Below, in pieces: positions 1 through 8,447 of a DNA stretch of 64,000 nt. This DNA comes from Desulfobacter sp. (GTDB lineage Bacteria; Desulfobacterota; Desulfobacteria; Desulfobacterales; Desulfobacteraceae), in contig CP054837.1 of the NCBI GenBank assembly GCA_028768525.1, positions 2,885,001 through 2,949,000 of the forward strand. Direction: 5' to 3'. Under the pieces are notes generated by a model. That model was not told the origin of the DNA. It made no database searches and was given only the letters and a program-made list of their open reading frames with translations. Positions within the stretch are counted from its first letter, which is position 1. Each line of letters opens with the position of its first letter. The translations under genes and the position numbers were made by a program.

Positions 1-1
1 G

Positions 2-547
2 GATGCGGTCCAGCGCCTTGCAGCCATGGGGCTGATTATCCAGAAACAGGGCCAGGGCACCTTTGTAAAACCCATGGAAGGCCCCATGTCCGGTCCCATA
101 GCCAGGGCAATGGAAACCCAGGACGCGTCCCTTGAAGAGCTCCTTGAAGTCCGTATGGGCCTGGAGTGCAATTCAGCGGCCCTGGCAGCCCGGCGGGCGG
201 ATGAGGCGGATATATCAGCCCTGGAACAGAGCATCATTGAGATGGAAGAAGCGGCCGATTCCGGCCACCTGGGTGCGGAAGCGGATACCGCCTTCCATAT
301 GGCCCTGGCCTATGCTGCAAAAAATTCCCTGAACATCCTGATCATGAAAAACTTCTATGACTACCTCTTCCACGGCATCAAAGAGAGCCGCATCGGCCTA
401 TATGAGACACCCGGCAATATTGAAGAGATCATCAAACAGCATAAGAATATCCTGGATGCCATCAAGGAACGTGATCCGTCCCGGGCGTTTTCGGTCATGA
501 AAAAGCACATTGAATTTCTAATGGAGTTTGTAAAAGGGAGAGCCTGA
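2..547 (+). CDS. GntR/FadR-family transcriptional regulator, C-terminal part (5' truncated by window edge)
   Basis: The reading frame is open from base 2, so the start lies outside the window. The first visible residues (VQRLAAMGLI, then KQGQGTFV) are the end of the winged-helix DNA-binding domain with the GntR wing signature. The remaining about 150 residues are an all-helical FCD effector-binding domain: an ELLEVRMGLE helix, AFHMALAYAAKN, and a closing HKNILDAIKERDPSRAFSVMKKHIEFL helix where FCD proteins place metal- or ligand-binding histidines. The family represses or activates carboxylate and sugar-acid metabolism genes in response to an organic acid. The ligand and target cannot be read here because the upstream neighbour is not in view. 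ATG at 26 is internal, not the true start. Confidence 0.88.
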   Translation, partial: DAVQRLAAMGLIIQKQGQGTFVKPMEGPMSGPIARAMETQDASLEELLEVRMGLECNSAALAARRADEADISALEQSIIEMEEAADSGHLGAEADTAFHMALAYAAKNSLNILIMKNFYDYLFHGIKESRIGLYETPGNIEEIIKQHKNILDAIKERDPSRAFSVMKKHIEFLMEFVKGRA

Positions 548-579
548 CATCACCCGGGGGTTAATTTTCCACCCAAGGA

Positions 580-2406
580 CTAATCCCCGGTTTTGCCCTT
601 TTTCATTTTCTGATACCAGCTTTCATTTCCGTACAATTCATCTGAGCATTGCGGGCAGAGGCTGTGGCTGAAAGAGGCCTCGGAGTGCTCCTGGATAAAA
701 TTCTCCAGGATATTCCAATAGCCCTTATCGTCCCTGATTTTCTTGCATTTAGAGCAGATGGGAACGATTCCCCTCAGGGTTTTGATCTCGGCAAGGGCAT
801 CCTGGAGTTCACCGATGAGGTCTTCCCTTTCCGATTCCATCTTTTTCTGTTCGTTGATGTCCGTCAGAACGATGCGGAACCCTTTTACCTGGCCGTCTTT
901 TATTATTGGGGAGGCGTTTAAATAGACCCAGAATTCCTTTAGGTCTTTTGAGAGCATCCTGTATTCAGTGGGGGAAACAGACTGCCGTTGGATTCGTTCC
1001 TGGAGCCGCCGGGCCGCCCGATCCCGCTGCTCGGGGCAGACCCGGTCCAGGCCGTTCATCCCCAATGCAATATCGACTTGATCATAGCCGAACATCTTCA
1101 TTCCCATGCGGTTCATATAGGTGATATTGACCGCTTCATCGGTTTCCACAACGGCACCGGGCAGAAGATCCGCCATTTCCCTGAACCGCTCTTCGCTCTT
1201 TTTGAGGGCCGCTTCCATCTCTCTGCGCTGGGTGACATCCCTAAAAATGCCCACCAGGAGCTTATCCTCTCCGATGGTCAGGAGAACGGTATTTATATCG
1301 GCATAAAATACGCTACCGTTTTTCCGCTTCACAGGGATGTCGGGCGCAATTTTTATTTCCTGCCTGGCCTGTTTTTTAAAGACCCTTAACACATCGGGCA
1401 GTTCCTGCTCAGGATGGATGTCATGGACGGAACGGCTGAAAAGCTCTTCCTTTGAATATCCCAGCATGCGGCAGATCACATTGTTGGCCATTACAAATGT
1501 CTTTTTTTCCGAATGGGCCACAAGTATGCCGTCATTGGCGTCATCAAAGATGGCTCTGAAACGGGCCTCGCTCTCCTGGAGCGCCCGCAAGGATTCTTTT
1601 TTTTCGGTAATATCCAGAACCGTTCCGATCAACCCCGCAATCCGTCCCTTCTTGTCCATAAATACGGATTTATCAAAAATCACATCCCTGATCTCTCCCC
1701 GGGCGTTCTGGACCTGGGATTCATAACGCTGAGTGCCTCCGGATTCAAACAGGGCCTCATCTTTGGCATGATAAATTTCTGCAAGTGCCTCCGGATTGAT
1801 ATCGAAGACGGATTTCCCGATCAACGCCTCTCTTTTTTGTCCGAAAAAAGATTCAAAGGCATCGTTAAATCCCTGGTACCGCCCCGCCCTGTCTTTGTAA
1901 AATACCGGAACGGGCAAGGCGTTAATCAGAGACAAGATGAATTGTTCGGCCCCTTTTTTCTCCTCTTCCGCCTGCCGCCGTCTGGTGATATCAACCACCA
2001 TGCCCTCATGGGCAATAATATTCTGCATCGCATCACGGATGCTCCGGGCACTTTCCGATACCCAGAGGATCTGTCCGTCCCGGCGTTGTATGGGATATTC
2101 AAAATTCTCAATCTTCCCATGTTTTTCCATGACACGGGTAAACCGCCCCCGATCCGATGCATTTGAAAATAATTGCACCGCAATATCCGAAACATTATCC
2201 AGCACGGCCTGGGGAGAATCATACCCGAGCATTTCGGCAAACGCCTGGTTTATCCAGATAAAACGCCCCTCCGGCGTACTCCGGTAAAACCCGACCGCCC
2301 TGTTTTCCATGATGCGGGTCAGGGAGATGCCGTCATCCGCGGAGCGTTCAGATTCCAGTTCGCGGATCCGGGCTTCAAGTGCTTCATAGGTCGGTTTTTT
2401 TGTCAT
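580..2406 (-). CDS. Multi-PAS sensor protein with C-terminal cysteine-pair motif, no kinase domain
   Basis: A soluble protein of about 608 residues with roughly four consecutive PAS/PAC modules (about residues 25-150, 160-270, 285-410 and 410-530). PAC signatures such as VDITRRR, LDITEKK and VFRDVTQRR are visible. No histidine kinase, GGDEF, EAL or HTH domain follows. The C-terminus instead ends in a short conserved tail, ICSKCKKIRDDKGYW, followed about 20 residues later by SLCPQC. Such paired CxxC tails are common at the ends of delta-proteobacterial PAS and receiver proteins; their output is not established. An upstream start at 2460 is possible, but ATG at 2406 (MTKKPTYEALEARI) follows a GGGGA-like ribosome site and opens a typical coiled-coil start. 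It is divergent from yjbQ. Confidence 0.85.
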   Translation of the reverse strand: MTKKPTYEALEARIRELESERSADDGISLTRIMENRAVGFYRSTPEGRFIWINQAFAEMLGYDSPQAVLDNVSDIAVQLFSNASDRGRFTRVMEKHGKIENFEYPIQRRDGQILWVSESARSIRDAMQNIIAHEGMVVDITRRRQAEEEKKGAEQFILSLINALPVPVFYKDRAGRYQGFNDAFESFFGQKREALIGKSVFDINPEALAEIYHAKDEALFESGGTQRYESQVQNARGEIRDVIFDKSVFMDKKGRIAGLIGTVLDITEKKESLRALQESEARFRAIFDDANDGILVAHSEKKTFVMANNVICRMLGYSKEELFSRSVHDIHPEQELPDVLRVFKKQARQEIKIAPDIPVKRKNGSVFYADINTVLLTIGEDKLLVGIFRDVTQRREMEAALKKSEERFREMADLLPGAVVETDEAVNITYMNRMGMKMFGYDQVDIALGMNGLDRVCPEQRDRAARRLQERIQRQSVSPTEYRMLSKDLKEFWVYLNASPIIKDGQVKGFRIVLTDINEQKKMESEREDLIGELQDALAEIKTLRGIVPICSKCKKIRDDKGYWNILENFIQEHSEASFSHSLCPQCSDELYGNESWYQKMKKGKTGD

Positions 2407-2502
2407 TGCATTCCCCATGGGTTGTCCATTACGATATCCTACATCAAGCATGGGTCCCATACAAAGAAATATTGTCCCTTTACGAATCTTTTCAATGCTG
2501 GT

Positions 2503-2943
2503 ATGTCACTTGTCATGAATTCCCTTAAAATCGCTGCCCATACTGTAAGCCGTGAAATGGACGCCGGACCGGATATCTGCGATATCACGGAGGAACTTAA
2601 CGCCCTGGTATACGATTCAGGCATCACCACCGGTATCCTGCACATTTTTGTCCCCGGCTCCACCGGCTCGGTCACGGCCATTGAGTATGAAACAGGGGTG
2701 GTGGAGGACCTGAAGCGGGCTATCAATGAACTGGCTCCGCCGGACCGGCTCTATGACCATGAGCTGGCCTGGCACGACGGAAACGGGCACAGCCATATCC
2801 AGGCGGCCATCCTGGGTCCATCCCTCTCCGTACCCGTGAGAGAGGGGCGCCCGGCCCTGGGCACCTGGCAGCAGGTGGTGGTCATCAACCATGATCTGGG
2901 CCCCAGAACCCGGAAAATAGAAATCACACTCACCGGTACCTGA
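2503..2943 (+). CDS. yjbQ: YjbQ family (UPF0047) thiamine-phosphate-synthase-like protein
   Basis: This small cytoplasmic protein of 146 residues covers the whole UPF0047/YjbQ fold, with the hallmark segments GILHIFVPGSTGSVTAIE, LAWHDGNGHSH and LGTWQQVVVINHD. Family members bind metal through conserved histidines, and some have weak thiamine-phosphate synthase activity; the physiological role is unsettled. The H in HDGNGHSH is the expected metal-ligand cluster. Two in-frame starts are available (2503 and 2515) and neither has a good Shine-Dalgarno, so the first few residues are uncertain. An ORF extending back to 2173 overlaps the divergent PAS gene and has no family similarity, so it was not used. 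Confidence 0.88.
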   Translation: MSLVMNSLKIAAHTVSREMDAGPDICDITEELNALVYDSGITTGILHIFVPGSTGSVTAIEYETGVVEDLKRAINELAPPDRLYDHELAWHDGNGHSHIQAAILGPSLSVPVREGRPALGTWQQVVVINHDLGPRTRKIEITLTGT

Positions 2944-3011
2944 CCCGATCACAAAAACTGAAATATCTGCGCCCCACGCCCCATTGAAATTTTCTTTTGC
3001 CGACCCATCTT

Positions 3012-3056
3012 CTATGGTAGATTTACTGATTACAGATAGTTTCTTTCATACCATAG
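3012..3056. promoter_or_regulatory. Inverted repeat upstream of pepA
   Basis: CTATGGTA (3012-3019) and TACCATAG (3049-3056) are perfect 8-bp arms separated by 29 bases. They end just before the pepA ribosome-binding site (AAAGGGGA) and start codon at 3070. They could form an mRNA stem or be a paired protein-binding site. No promoter hexamers clearly overlap it, so the role is open. Confidence 0.35.
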
Positions 3057-3069
3057 CAAAGGGGACTCC

Positions 3070-4623
3070 ATGAAAAAGAACCGTATCACGACAACCAACA
3101 AAGCTGCTGAAACCTTTAAAACTGATCTGCTCATTTATCCTGCGGTGGAAGTGAAAGATAAGGCCCCCCTCTGTGACAAAGCCGTCCAGGCCCAGGTTAA
3201 AAAAGCATATGAACTCAAAGACTTTACCGGGAAAGCCGGGGAGGAACTCTTATTCTACCCGGCCGGCAGTTCAAAAACGGCGGCCAAAAGAATCCTGGTC
3301 CTTGGGCTGGGAACCGTAAACAAGGAGAAAGACCAGGCCCTGGCCCTGGATATGCTCAGACAGGGCGGCGGCAGCATGGCAAAGGCAGCGGCAAAAACAA
3401 AGGCAAAGGAAATCGTCGTTGCCCTGCCCGCCCCAAAACACCTTGCCCCGGGAATTTCTGACCTTCCCACGGCCGCGGAAATATTTGCCGAAGGGATCAT
3501 CCTGGGGGATTACCGCTTTGTCAAATACAAGGAAACCACCAAAAAAAAGGATGACTATCCCGGCCTTACGGCTTTAAGATTCGTATGCAAAGAAGAACTG
3601 GCCGCCGTACGGACAGGGGTGCAAAAAGGGAAAAACGCGGCCTTTGCCGCCTGCGCCGCCCGGGACATGGCCAACGAGCCGGGCAACGGCTGGACCTCGG
3701 CGGATTTTGCAACCTGGGCCAAGGCCCTGGCCAAAGAAACGGGCCTTTCCTACCGGTGCATCGAAAAAAAGGAGATGGTCCAGCTGGGCATGGGCGGGAT
3801 CCTGGGGGTGAATCAGGGGTCTTCTGTGCCGCCCCGGCTGGTGATCCTGGAATATCAGCCAGAAAAGAAAAGCGAAACCATCCTTCTGGTGGGCAAGGGC
3901 CTCACCTTTGACTCCGGCGGCATCAGCATCAAGCCCTCGTCCGGTATGGAAGATATGAAATACGATATGTGCGGCGGAGCCGCCGTGCTGTCGGCTATGG
4001 CCGCGGTGGCCGAGGAAAAACCCGACGTGGGTGTGGTGGCCCTGGTGCCGGCAACGGATAATATGTCCGGGGCCAATGCCATGCACCCCGGAGACATCAT
4101 CCGCCACTTCAACGGGGTGACCTCGGAAATTATCAATACCGACGCCGAAGGCCGGCTCATCCTGGGAGACGCCCTGGCCTACGGCATTAAAACCTACAAA
4201 CCGGACTGCGTTATCGATGCCGCCACCCTCACCGGCGCCGTGATCATCGGCCTGGGCCACCATTACACCGGCCTGGTATCCAACAACGACGAACTGGTCA
4301 AGCAGGTTCAAGCGGCCGGCAGCACAGCAGGCGAACCGGTTTGGCGGCTGCCGCTGGATAAAAACTATAAAAAACAGATCGAATCCAAGGTGGCGGACAT
4401 TAAAAACACAGGAGGCCGGCCCGGCGGCACCATCACGGCGGCGGCCTATCTGTCCAATTTCGTGGACAACACGCCCTGGGCCCACCTGGATATCGCGGGG
4501 ACGGCCTGGGATTTCACTGAAAAGCCCTATATCCCCAAAGGACCTTCGGGAACCGCCACCCGGACATTTATCAACCTGATCCGGAACTGGAAGACCGGCC
4601 GGGTAAAACCGGATAAAAAATAA
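3070..4623 (+). CDS. pepA: Leucyl aminopeptidase (M17, PepA)
   Basis: This cytosolic di-zinc/manganese aminopeptidase of 517 residues removes N-terminal residues from peptides in late protein turnover; PepA of E. coli also binds DNA. The length matches the family. Residues 1-170 are the variable N-terminal domain. The catalytic domain contains GKGLTFDSGGISIKPS (metal-binding Lys and Asp), DMCGGAAV, and the family signature NTDAEGRL at residues 356-363, with Asp, Glu and the catalytic Arg in place. The start is an ATG after AAAGGGGACTCC. It sits 10 bases before the MoxR gene, so it may share its transcript, although the functions are not obviously linked. Confidence 0.96.
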   Translation: MKKNRITTTNKAAETFKTDLLIYPAVEVKDKAPLCDKAVQAQVKKAYELKDFTGKAGEELLFYPAGSSKTAAKRILVLGLGTVNKEKDQALALDMLRQGGGSMAKAAAKTKAKEIVVALPAPKHLAPGISDLPTAAEIFAEGIILGDYRFVKYKETTKKKDDYPGLTALRFVCKEELAAVRTGVQKGKNAAFAACAARDMANEPGNGWTSADFATWAKALAKETGLSYRCIEKKEMVQLGMGGILGVNQGSSVPPRLVILEYQPEKKSETILLVGKGLTFDSGGISIKPSSGMEDMKYDMCGGAAVLSAMAAVAEEKPDVGVVALVPATDNMSGANAMHPGDIIRHFNGVTSEIINTDAEGRLILGDALAYGIKTYKPDCVIDAATLTGAVIIGLGHHYTGLVSNNDELVKQVQAAGSTAGEPVWRLPLDKNYKKQIESKVADIKNTGGRPGGTITAAAYLSNFVDNTPWAHLDIAGTAWDFTEKPYIPKGPSGTATRTFINLIRNWKTGRVKPDKK

Positions 4624-4633
4624 CGGAGAAGCC

Positions 4634-5563
4634 ATGTCCCAGGAAATAGAAAAAATGGTGAAGGAGGTCTCCCGGGTTATTCTCGGCAAGGAAAAGGAAA
4701 TCAAACTTGCCCTGGCCTGCTTTTTCGCCCGGGGTCACCTGCTCATCGAGGATTTTCCTGGCATCGGCAAGACCACCCTGGCCAAAACCCTGGCAAGGTG
4801 CATGGGGCTGGATTTCCAGCGGATGCAGTTCACATCGGACCTTCTGCCGGGCGACATCCTTGGGGTATCGGTATTTGACCGGAATACCGGCGGCTTTAAT
4901 TTCCATCCCGGCCCGGTATTCACCCAGATTTTTCTGGTGGATGAAATCAACCGGGCCACGCCAAAGAGCCAGAGCGCCCTGCTTGAAGCCATGGAAGAGG
5001 GGCAGGTCACCATTGAGGGCCGATCCCGCCCCCTGGACAGCCCATTTTTCGTTATTGCCACCCAGAACCCCCTGGAACAGGCCGGCACCTTTCCCTTGCC
5101 CGAATCCCAGATGGACCGCTTTCTCATGCGCATCTCCCTGGGATACCCGGACCGGAAAGCGGAAAACCGGATTCTGAAAGGCGAAGGCAGCGACCGGGTC
5201 ATGGCGGAGCTGGCCTGCTGCATGGGAAAACCGGATGTGATCCGCATCCAGAACGAGGTGGAAGCGGTCCATGCCTCGGATCATTTCCTGGAATACCTCC
5301 AGAATATCCTGGACTTCACCCGGACCTCCCCGGAATTTGAAATCGGCCTCTCCCCCCGGGCGGGCATGGCCATCCTAAAGGCCTCCCGGGCCTGGGCCTA
5401 TGTTACGGGCAGGGACTACACCATCCCGGAGGACCTCCAGGAAATCCTGCCCTGGGCCGCCGGTCACCGGCTGAGGTTCAGCCGGGACATAGATACCCAG
5501 TCCGGGGAACAGCTCGCAGCCAGGTTTATGGAGCTGTTCAGCCAGGTCCGGATTCCGGTGTGA
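4634..5563 (+). CDS. MoxR-family AAA+ ATPase
   Basis: This AAA+ ATPase of 309 residues belongs to the MoxR class, chaperone-like enzymes that help assemble or activate partner proteins. Walker A is GIGKTTLA with Lys at about residue 46, Walker B is FLVDEINRATPKSQ, sensor 1 is FFVIATQNPLEQAGTFPLPE, and the C-terminal lid (LSPRAGMAILKASRAWA) is complete. It opens the classical MoxR / DUF58 / transglutaminase operon: its stop overlaps the start of the DUF58 gene by four bases. The client in these operons is thought to be a membrane or envelope protein, but the substrate is not known for this version. Confidence 0.94.
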   Translation: MSQEIEKMVKEVSRVILGKEKEIKLALACFFARGHLLIEDFPGIGKTTLAKTLARCMGLDFQRMQFTSDLLPGDILGVSVFDRNTGGFNFHPGPVFTQIFLVDEINRATPKSQSALLEAMEEGQVTIEGRSRPLDSPFFVIATQNPLEQAGTFPLPESQMDRFLMRISLGYPDRKAENRILKGEGSDRVMAELACCMGKPDVIRIQNEVEAVHASDHFLEYLQNILDFTRTSPEFEIGLSPRAGMAILKASRAWAYVTGRDYTIPEDLQEILPWAAGHRLRFSRDIDTQSGEQLAARFMELFSQVRIPV

Positions 5564-6453
5564 TGGAGATCGGGCGAAAAGACCTGTCCATCCGCCCCAC
5601 CCAGGCCGGACTGCTTTTCCTGGGCATTCTCATCGCCATGCTCCTGGGGTCTATCAACTACAACAACAATGCCGGATTCATTCTGGTATTTTTACTGGGC
5701 ACCATGACCGCGATTTCCCTGTTCCACTCGTACAGGAATCTGACGGGCCTGGCCATCTCCCCCATGCATGTCCAGCCTGTATTCATGGGGCAGTCCCTTG
5801 TTTTTTCCGCCAGGATCAAAACCGGCCGCCACCCGGACCAGGGCCAGGCCCTTTCCCTGGCATTGGGAAAGGAACCGCCGCAATCCTTTTCAGGGCAGGG
5901 CGTACTCAACCTGCCCCTGCCCGCCTCCCGGCGGGGCTACCACCGCCCGGGGCCACTTATCCTGGTATCGGCCTATCCCTTCGGTCTTTTCCGGCTCAGG
6001 GCCGAACTCCCTTTCCCCGCAAAGGGGTTGGTCTATCCGGCCCCGGTTTCCGGAACCTTTCCCACGGCTGCGGCAGGGGATGGGGATGGGGGGGATCAAA
6101 AGGCAGAGGAAAGCGGACCGGACGATTTCCAGGGACTGAAACCCTATATTCCAGGCAGTCCCATGGGCCGGATCTCATGGAAGACATTTTCCCGGGGCCG
6201 GGGCATGTTCATCAAGAATTTTACGGCGGATAAGGGAAGTGAAATAGTAATGGACCTCTCCCTGATCCAGGGAACAGACCTTGAAAAAAAGCTTTCCCTT
6301 GTCTGCAACGGGGTGATCCAAGCGGAAAAATGCAACATCAGGTACGGGATCCGCCTGGGCCCCACCGAAATCCGGCCGGCCTCGGGGAAAAAGCATTTTC
6401 ACCGCTGTCTCAAGGCTCTGGCCCTCTATTCTCCCGGAGAGGTGTCCCAATGA
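5560..6453 (+). CDS. DUF58 domain membrane protein
   Basis: A 297-residue protein with two adjacent N-terminal hydrophobic segments (about residues 17-55, GLLFLGILIAMLLGSI and FILVFLLGTMTAISLF). A soluble region follows that contains the DUF58 core: FQGLKPYIPGSPMGRISWKTFSRG at about 190-215, where the usual signature is RxYxxGDxxRxIxW. Here D is replaced by S-P-M-G, a modest departure. There is no C-terminal VWA metal-binding extension. The start ATG overlaps the MoxR stop and its stop overlaps the transglutaminase start, so the three proteins are translationally coupled and very likely act together at the inner membrane. Confidence 0.87.
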   Translation: MMEIGRKDLSIRPTQAGLLFLGILIAMLLGSINYNNNAGFILVFLLGTMTAISLFHSYRNLTGLAISPMHVQPVFMGQSLVFSARIKTGRHPDQGQALSLALGKEPPQSFSGQGVLNLPLPASRRGYHRPGPLILVSAYPFGLFRLRAELPFPAKGLVYPAPVSGTFPTAAAGDGDGGDQKAEESGPDDFQGLKPYIPGSPMGRISWKTFSRGRGMFIKNFTADKGSEIVMDLSLIQGTDLEKKLSLVCNGVIQAEKCNIRYGIRLGPTEIRPASGKKHFHRCLKALALYSPGEVSQ

Positions 6454-8447
6454 CCCCGGCACCGGAAAATATCATTTCCCTGGAAAAAGAACGCAAAGAA
6501 GTCCTGCCCATCATTGCGGCCCTGATTGCGGCAGTCGCCCCCCACGTGGCAGGCCTTCCCCTGTGGATCAACCTATGGTGCTTTACCATGTGGGGATATA
6601 TGCTGGCCCGGCTGAAAACCGGATGGCCCCTTCCCACGGCAGTGATTCGTTACCTGCTGACCTTTGCCGGGCTGGCAGGGCTTCTGCTCACCTTCCGCAG
6701 GGGCATCGGCGGGGATGCCTTTGTGGGGCTCATGGCGTTGATGGCCGCCATCAAACCCTTTGAAATGCCCTCCCACCGCCACCGGATGATCACCATTCTG
6801 CTCACCTATTTCATGATTATCACCTCCCTGTTCCGGTCCGATTCCCTGTTCACCCTCATATACATGCTATTCAGCGTTTATGTCACCACTACGGCCATGG
6901 TGCGGATCAATTCGCCGGGGGCAAGCTTCTCCAGGAGCCGTAAACTGGCCGGCACCATCCTGGCCCAGGCCCTGCCCATGGTGGCGGTCCTTTTCCTTGT
7001 ATTCCCCAGGCTGCCGGATTCAGTCTTCGGCATCCAGGATCCGGACCGGGGCAGAAGCGGATTCACCGACAGCCTTCAGCCGGGCCGGATTTCCGCCATG
7101 GCCAGGGATAACACACCGGCGTTCAGGGTGACCTTTAAAGAAAATATACCGGCACCGGAGCAACTCTACTGGCGGGGCATTGTATTTGAAAAATTTGACG
7201 GCAGTGCATGGCGTCCCGCCCCGGACTGGGAAACCGTGCCGGTCCCTTCGGGACAACTTTCAGCCACCGGCACCGGCGTCAGCCATACCATCATCATGGA
7301 ACCCAGCAACAGCCGCCGTCTCATGGCCCTGGACCGGCCGGTGCAGGGACCGCCCTGGGCAGTACTGGGGAATCGGCAGACACTGAAATCAAGAAAAAAA
7401 ATCATAAAAAAAACCCAGTACACCGTGGTGTCGCAACTCTCGGAAAGCGGCAATACTGGCTTAACCTCCCCCATACGTCTTGCGGAACAAATTCTCGCCG
7501 GCACCGGCCCCAGAAACCCCCGGACCCTGGCCCTGGCCCGGAAAATTGCGGAAAAAGAGGGCACCACCGTGGAAAAGGCCCGGCACATCCTGGATTATTT
7601 CAGGGAAAACCCCTTTGTCTACGCCCTGAACGCGCCGCTCACCGGGCCCCATCCCCTGGACACCTTTATCTTCGATACCCGGCGGGGATACTGCGAACAC
7701 TATGCCTCTGCCTTTGCCTTTATGCTCAACGGGGCAGGGATCCCGGCCCGGGTGGTGGGGGGCTACCTGGGCGGAGAACTCAACCCCTTCGGGGCCTATC
7801 TCATTGTCCGCCAGGCCTATGCCCATGCCTGGGTGGAATTTTTCGACCCGGACCGGGGCTGGACCCGGATGGACCCCACTGGGGCAGTTTCGCCGGAACG
7901 CGTCCTGGTCAATCCGGACGGTTCCCCTTCAGGCAGTGCCGGACAACAGGCGTCCATCCCCATGACCGCCCGGCTGAAATTCGCCCTGGATGCCGTTAAC
8001 CTGAAATGGGAATCCTGGTTCACAGGGTATTCCCACCTGGAACAGCAGGCCTGGCTGGCCGCATCGGGGATCATCCGGGGTAACCGGGCGGCGGCCCCGG
8101 CGCTGGCCGGCCTGACCCTGGCAGGCCTGGCCCTTTTTCTCTTCATCCTGGTCCGGCGGTTCAGAAAGGAAAGCACCCCGGCGGATCCTGTGGCCCGGGC
8201 CATGGGCAGGTTCTACAAAAAGACAGAACAGGCGGGAATGCCCCCCAGGCCGGGACAGGGGCCTGCCGATTTCGCACAGATGTGTACGGCAAAGCGCCCT
8301 GACCTGGCAAATGACATCACTGCCGTCATGGACCTTTACCTTGCCCTGCGGTATAAAAAAGAACATGATGCTGCAGCCCAGGCAGAATTAACCGCCCGGA
8401 TACAACAGTTTAATCCGGCCAGCCCCCCTGAAAAGGAATACTCGTGA
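6450..8447 (+). CDS. Transglutaminase-like membrane protein (TgpA type)
   Basis: A 665-residue inner-membrane protein. Several hydrophobic helices fill roughly residues 18-190. A periplasmic or cytoplasmic transglutaminase-like domain follows, with a complete catalytic triad: Cys415 in RRGYCEHYASAFA, His459 in AYAHAWVEFF and Asp475 in TRMDPTG. A further membrane helix lies near residue 550-570 (AGLTLAGLALFLFILV), then a short DUF4129-like tail. Proteins of this type accompany MoxR and DUF58 genes; the TgpA protein of Pseudomonas is essential, but its substrate remains unclear. The start ATG at 6450 overlaps the DUF58 stop (ATGA), and the stop overlaps the GTG of mutY. Confidence 0.92.
   Translation: MTPAPENIISLEKERKEVLPIIAALIAAVAPHVAGLPLWINLWCFTMWGYMLARLKTGWPLPTAVIRYLLTFAGLAGLLLTFRRGIGGDAFVGLMALMAAIKPFEMPSHRHRMITILLTYFMIITSLFRSDSLFTLIYMLFSVYVTTTAMVRINSPGASFSRSRKLAGTILAQALPMVAVLFLVFPRLPDSVFGIQDPDRGRSGFTDSLQPGRISAMARDNTPAFRVTFKENIPAPEQLYWRGIVFEKFDGSAWRPAPDWETVPVPSGQLSATGTGVSHTIIMEPSNSRRLMALDRPVQGPPWAVLGNRQTLKSRKKIIKKTQYTVVSQLSESGNTGLTSPIRLAEQILAGTGPRNPRTLALARKIAEKEGTTVEKARHILDYFRENPFVYALNAPLTGPHPLDTFIFDTRRGYCEHYASAFAFMLNGAGIPARVVGGYLGGELNPFGAYLIVRQAYAHAWVEFFDPDRGWTRMDPTGAVSPERVLVNPDGSPSGSAGQQASIPMTARLKFALDAVNLKWESWFTGYSHLEQQAWLAASGIIRGNRAAAPALAGLTLAGLALFLFILVRRFRKESTPADPVARAMGRFYKKTEQAGMPPRPGQGPADFAQMCTAKRPDLANDITAVMDLYLALRYKKEHDAAAQAELTARIQQFNPASPPEKEYS

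Noticed and set aside
3574..4704. Long minus-strand open frame opposite pepA
   Set aside because: Shadow frame of a conserved peptidase gene, low-complexity composition.
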